Source of the DNA: Mycolicibacterium sp. CR10
GTDB taxonomy: Bacteria > Actinomycetota > Actinomycetes > Mycobacteriales > Mycobacteriaceae
DNA: 64,000 bases
Reading direction: 5' to 3'
Assembly: GCF_005222675.1 (NCBI RefSeq)
Contig: NZ_STGE01000010.1
Span: 1-64,000 of the forward strand
The notes beneath the pieces are model-generated. The model searched no databases. It saw only the letters and a list, made by a program, of their open reading frames with translations, and was not told the origin of the DNA. The translations under genes and the position numbers were made by a program. Position 1 is the stretch's first letter. Each line of letters begins with the position of its first letter. Shown in pieces: positions 61,604 through 64,000 of the stretch.

Positions 61604-62980
61604 CTATCGCGCGGCCGTGGCGACGACCGAAACGGTTTGCGGCGCCGCGGGCAGGCTGACCGGGGGCACATTCGGCGTTCCGAGGGCGCTGGCGAGCCAC
61701 GGCAGCGCCGCCGCGAAGGCGTTGGACGCGAAGGGCCAATCATGGTTACCGGCCTGAGCCACCACCGCGCAGTCGATCCCCGAACTGGCGCCCACCGAGC
61801 ACAGTGAACTCGCTGCCGCCGCCTGATCGTTGGGTGTGGCGACGCCGGCGGGTGCGACCACTCCGTTGACGTCGAACCATCCCGCGATGCCGCGATAGGG
61901 GCCGTGCCTGGTGATGACGGCCGTCGGGTCGAACGCCGCGTAGGCGGCGGCGTTGCCTCCGAAGAGCCGGTCGACGGTTTGGGGTCGGGTTCCCGAGTTC
62001 GGTGCGAGATCCCCGGCGATGTCCTCGAATGCGCTGAACGTGTCGGGGTGCATGACAGTCAGGTCCACGGCGCAGGTGCCGCCCATCGACCAGCCGACGA
62101 CACCCCAGTTCGCGCTCTTCACGCTCACGCCGAAGTTCGACTTCATAAAGGGCACAACATCTTCGGTGAGGTGGTCGGCGGCGTTCCCGCGGGCGCCGTT
62201 GACGCATTCGGTGTCGTTGTTGAACGTGCCTCCGGGATCGACGAAGACGACCACCGGCGCGTATCCACCGTGGGCGGCGGCGAAATCGTCGAGTGTCTTG
62301 ACCGCCCCGCCCGCGCGCAGCCAGTCCGCGGGCGTGTTGAACTCACCGCCGATCATCATCACCGCGGGGAGGGCGGGCGGCGGATCACTGGAATACCAGG
62401 CCGGCGGCAGGTAGACGAACTCGCCGCGGTGCTTGAATCCCGAGGCGGTGTCGGGGATGTTGACCGCGACCAGACTGCCCTTGATCGGGATGGTGTGCTG
62501 CTTCTGCATCGCGGCGACGGTGACCTGGTCGGTCTGGTCCGGCAGTGGCCCTGCGGTCAGCTGATTCCACGCGGTCTGAACGGTGGGGAAGTAGCCCACC
62601 CACAGGTTCAGCGCGAGCGCCGCCGCCAGCGCGCACAGCGGCAGCGCGACCACTGACGCCCCGCGTTGCCACCACTGCGCGCCTCGCCATCCTGAGACGA
62701 GGACGCCGAAGGCCACCCCGCACAGGGCGATCCACACCCACAGGGTGCGCGGCGCCGGGTTGCTGTCGTCGGCGACTCCTGCGGACTGGATGTAGCAGTA
62801 CGTCGCCACCGAGAGCCCGGCCCCGATGAGTGCGGACCACGGCAGCCACACCCACCGCCACCGGCGGGTGCGCCAACCGATCGCGGTCACCAGAGCGACC
62901 GCGGCGAGGATCTGCACCGCGGCGGGCAGCCACCCGTGCACCAGCGACAGGTGGTGGCGCAGGGTGTCCTGAAACGTCAC
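61604..62980 (-). CDS. Membrane-anchored esterase, Ag85-like fold (Rv1639c orthologue)
   Basis: 458 residues. Four N-terminal membrane helices (~15-130) anchor an extracytoplasmic alpha/beta hydrolase. The nucleophile elbow is VVGWSMGGTCAVDLTVMHPD, with catalytic His in AGNHDWPFASNAF near the end. The D-esterase/mycolyltransferase-like oxyanion part is AVMMIGGEFNTPADW. Position between uvrA and lysX repeats M. tuberculosis. Substrate unknown; envelope lipids are likely. Confidence 0.85.
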   Translation of the reverse strand: MTFQDTLRHHLSLVHGWLPAAVQILAAVALVTAIGWRTRRWRWVWLPWSALIGAGLSVATYCYIQSAGVADDSNPAPRTLWVWIALCGVAFGVLVSGWRGAQWWQRGASVVALPLCALAAALALNLWVGYFPTVQTAWNQLTAGPLPDQTDQVTVAAMQKQHTIPIKGSLVAVNIPDTASGFKHRGEFVYLPPAWYSSDPPPALPAVMMIGGEFNTPADWLRAGGAVKTLDDFAAAHGGYAPVVVFVDPGGTFNNDTECVNGARGNAADHLTEDVVPFMKSNFGVSVKSANWGVVGWSMGGTCAVDLTVMHPDTFSAFEDIAGDLAPNSGTRPQTVDRLFGGNAAAYAAFDPTAVITRHGPYRGIAGWFDVNGVVAPAGVATPNDQAAAASSLCSVGASSGIDCAVVAQAGNHDWPFASNAFAAALPWLASALGTPNVPPVSLPAAPQTVSVVATAAR

Positions 62981-63043
62981 GCCCGCAAGCCTGACCGCCG
63001 ATCCTTGGCGCTGGCTGTGACCCGCCTGCCAACGAGGTTTGGC

Positions 63044-64000
63044 CTAGCGGGGTTTGGCGAGCGGGAACGGCAACGTCTCCCGAATGCTGCGGCCGGTGAT
63101 CAGCATGACGACGCGGTCCACACCCATCCCCAGACCGCCTGTCGGCGGCATCGCGTACTCCATGGCCTGCAGGAAGTCCTCGTCGAGTTCCATGGCCTCG
63201 GGGTCGCCGCCCGACGCGAGCAGGGACTGCTCCTGCAGACGGCGGCGCTGCTCCACGGGATCGGTGAGCTCGCTGTAGGCGGTGCCGAGTTCGACGCCCC
63301 AGGCGACGAGGTCCCAGCGCTCCGCCACCCCGGGAATGCTGCGGTGCGGCCGGGTCAGCGGCGACACCGACGTCGGGAAGTCCTTGTAGAACGTCGGCGC
63401 CTGGGTCTGGCCCTCGACCAGGTGCTCGTACATTTCGAGCACCACCGCACCGGCGTCCCAGTGGGTGAGGTACGGGATGCCGGCCTTGTCGCACAGTCGC
63501 CTCAGGGTCGGCAGGTCGGTGTCGGCCGCGATCTGTTCGCCGAGCGCGTCGGACACCGCGCCGTGCACGGTCTTGACCGCCCACTGACCGGAGATGTCGA
63601 CGGGCTCCAACACCCCGTCCTCGCGGGGGCGCATGAACACGTGGGCGCCGTTGGCGGCTTGCGCCGCGTTCTGGATCAGCTCGCGGCAGCCGTCGATCCA
63701 CACCGTGTAGTCGGCGTGCGCCTGATACGCCTCGAGCAGAGTGAACTCGGGGTTGTGGCTGAAGTCGACACCCTCGTTGCGGAAGGCGCGGCCCAGTTCG
63801 AAGACCCGCTCGACACCACCCACACACAGCCGTTTCAGATACAGCTCGGGGGCGATGCGCAGGTACAGGTCGAGGTCGTAGGCGTTGATGTGGGTCAGGA
63901 ACGGCCGGGCGTTGGCCCCGCCGTGGATCTGCTGCAGGATCGGGGTCTCGACCTCCAGGAAGTCTTTGGCGACAAGGGTTTCCCGGATCGCGTGCAGGAC
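63044..64000 (-). CDS. lysX: Bifunctional lysyl-tRNA synthetase LysX, C-terminal part
   Basis: The window ends inside the gene; 318 C-terminal codons are present. Class II synthetase motif 2 is in [25 protein letters not shown] with [13 protein letters not shown], and motif 3 in [27 protein letters not shown]. The frame is open to position 64000 (reads [16 protein letters not shown] for lysyl synthetase). In mycobacteria the gene at this place is lysX, where an N-terminal MprF-like membrane domain makes lysyl-phosphatidylglycerol. That domain lies outside the window, so the bifunctional call rests on synteny. Confidence 0.85.
   Translation of the reverse strand, partial: VLHAIRETLVAKDFLEVETPILQQIHGGANARPFLTHINAYDLDLYLRIAPELYLKRLCVGGVERVFELGRAFRNEGVDFSHNPEFTLLEAYQAHADYTVWIDGCRELIQNAAQAANGAHVFMRPREDGVLEPVDISGQWAVKTVHGAVSDALGEQIAADTDLPTLRRLCDKAGIPYLTHWDAGAVVLEMYEHLVEGQTQAPTFYKDFPTSVSPLTRPHRSIPGVAERWDLVAWGVELGTAYSELTDPVEQRRRLQEQSLLASGGDPEAMELDEDFLQAMEYAMPPTGGLGMGVDRVVMLITGRSIRETLPFPLAKPR

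Overview
The window is high-GC actinobacterial DNA from a Mycobacterium/Mycolicibacterium-type chromosome. From about 14.2 kb to the right end, the gene order is the conserved mycobacterial block known from M. tuberculosis as Rv1625c to Rv1640c: membrane adenylate cyclase, tRNA, pdtaR, thiolase plus DUF35 pair, polA, rpsA, coaE, uvrB, an MFS pump, a universal stress protein, a metallo-hydrolase, uvrA, a membrane esterase and lysX. Genes typical of environmental rapid growers interrupt it: a branched-chain amino acid ABC operon, a Dps, an ECF42-type sigma factor and a cutinase. GTG/TTG starts, start-stop overlaps and apparently leaderless promoters fit this assignment.

Positions 1 to about 7.7 kb are a foreign, phage-derived element. 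It opens with what looks like the end of an IS21-type insertion sequence, followed by the C-terminal remnant of a large terminase. A tightly coupled head module follows on the plus strand: HK97 portal, a 45-residue ORF, prohead protease, major capsid protein, a GT-A glycosyltransferase-like gene with a non-AUG start, a head-tail connector and one small ORF. No tail, lysis or integrase gene is visible. The right arm is on the minus strand: four overlapping small genes, a strong terminator, two tandemly duplicated small genes with matching upstream elements, and a two-gene cassette of a three-segment membrane protein and a class III nucleotide cyclase. I read that cassette as a Pycsar (cyclic pyrimidine) anti-phage system. 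The layout resembles tailless phage satellites (capsid-forming PICIs, or the phiRv1/phiRv2 elements of M. tuberculosis) carrying a defence cargo.

7.9 to 14.2 kb: a polar amino-acid ABC transporter (binding lipoprotein, permease, ATPase) coupled to a NarL-type histidine kinase and response regulator, then a large DUF2339 membrane protein. 14.2 to 22.2 kb: Dps, the Rv1625c-type cyclase, a tRNA with CAA anticodon but a short variable arm, pdtaR and the liv operon. 22 to 32 kb: small conserved genes, the Rv1627c/Rv1628c pair behind a KstR-type operator, a LysR and a TetR regulator, polA and a PrsW-type membrane protease. 33 to 42 kb: rpsA with a textbook terminator, a Zur-box-preceded AztD-like lipoprotein, coaE fused to a GrpB domain, uvrB, an MFS pump and tRNA-Cys. 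42 to 55 kb: DGPF/YCII plus ECF42 sigma pair, SOUL protein, MFS carrier, cutinase, a Pro/Ala/Val-rich secreted protein, a universal stress protein, uvrA, acetyltransferases and an AlkZ-like protein. 55 to 61 kb: an LpqH-family lipoprotein, then a TPR plus CHAT-protease pair followed by two coupled unknown genes. 61 to 64 kb: a membrane esterase and the C-terminal part of lysX.

Two things stand out. One is the Pycsar cassette on a tailless prophage-like island. The other is the TPR-CHAT protease locus with two uncharacterised neighbours, which could be an undescribed signalling or defence module. A third signal is regulatory: polA, uvrB and uvrA each carry a TGTCGG-N11-TANNNT promoter just upstream, the architecture of the RecA-independent (PafBC) mycobacterial damage response. 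All identities are from reading motifs and gene order; no database search was run.
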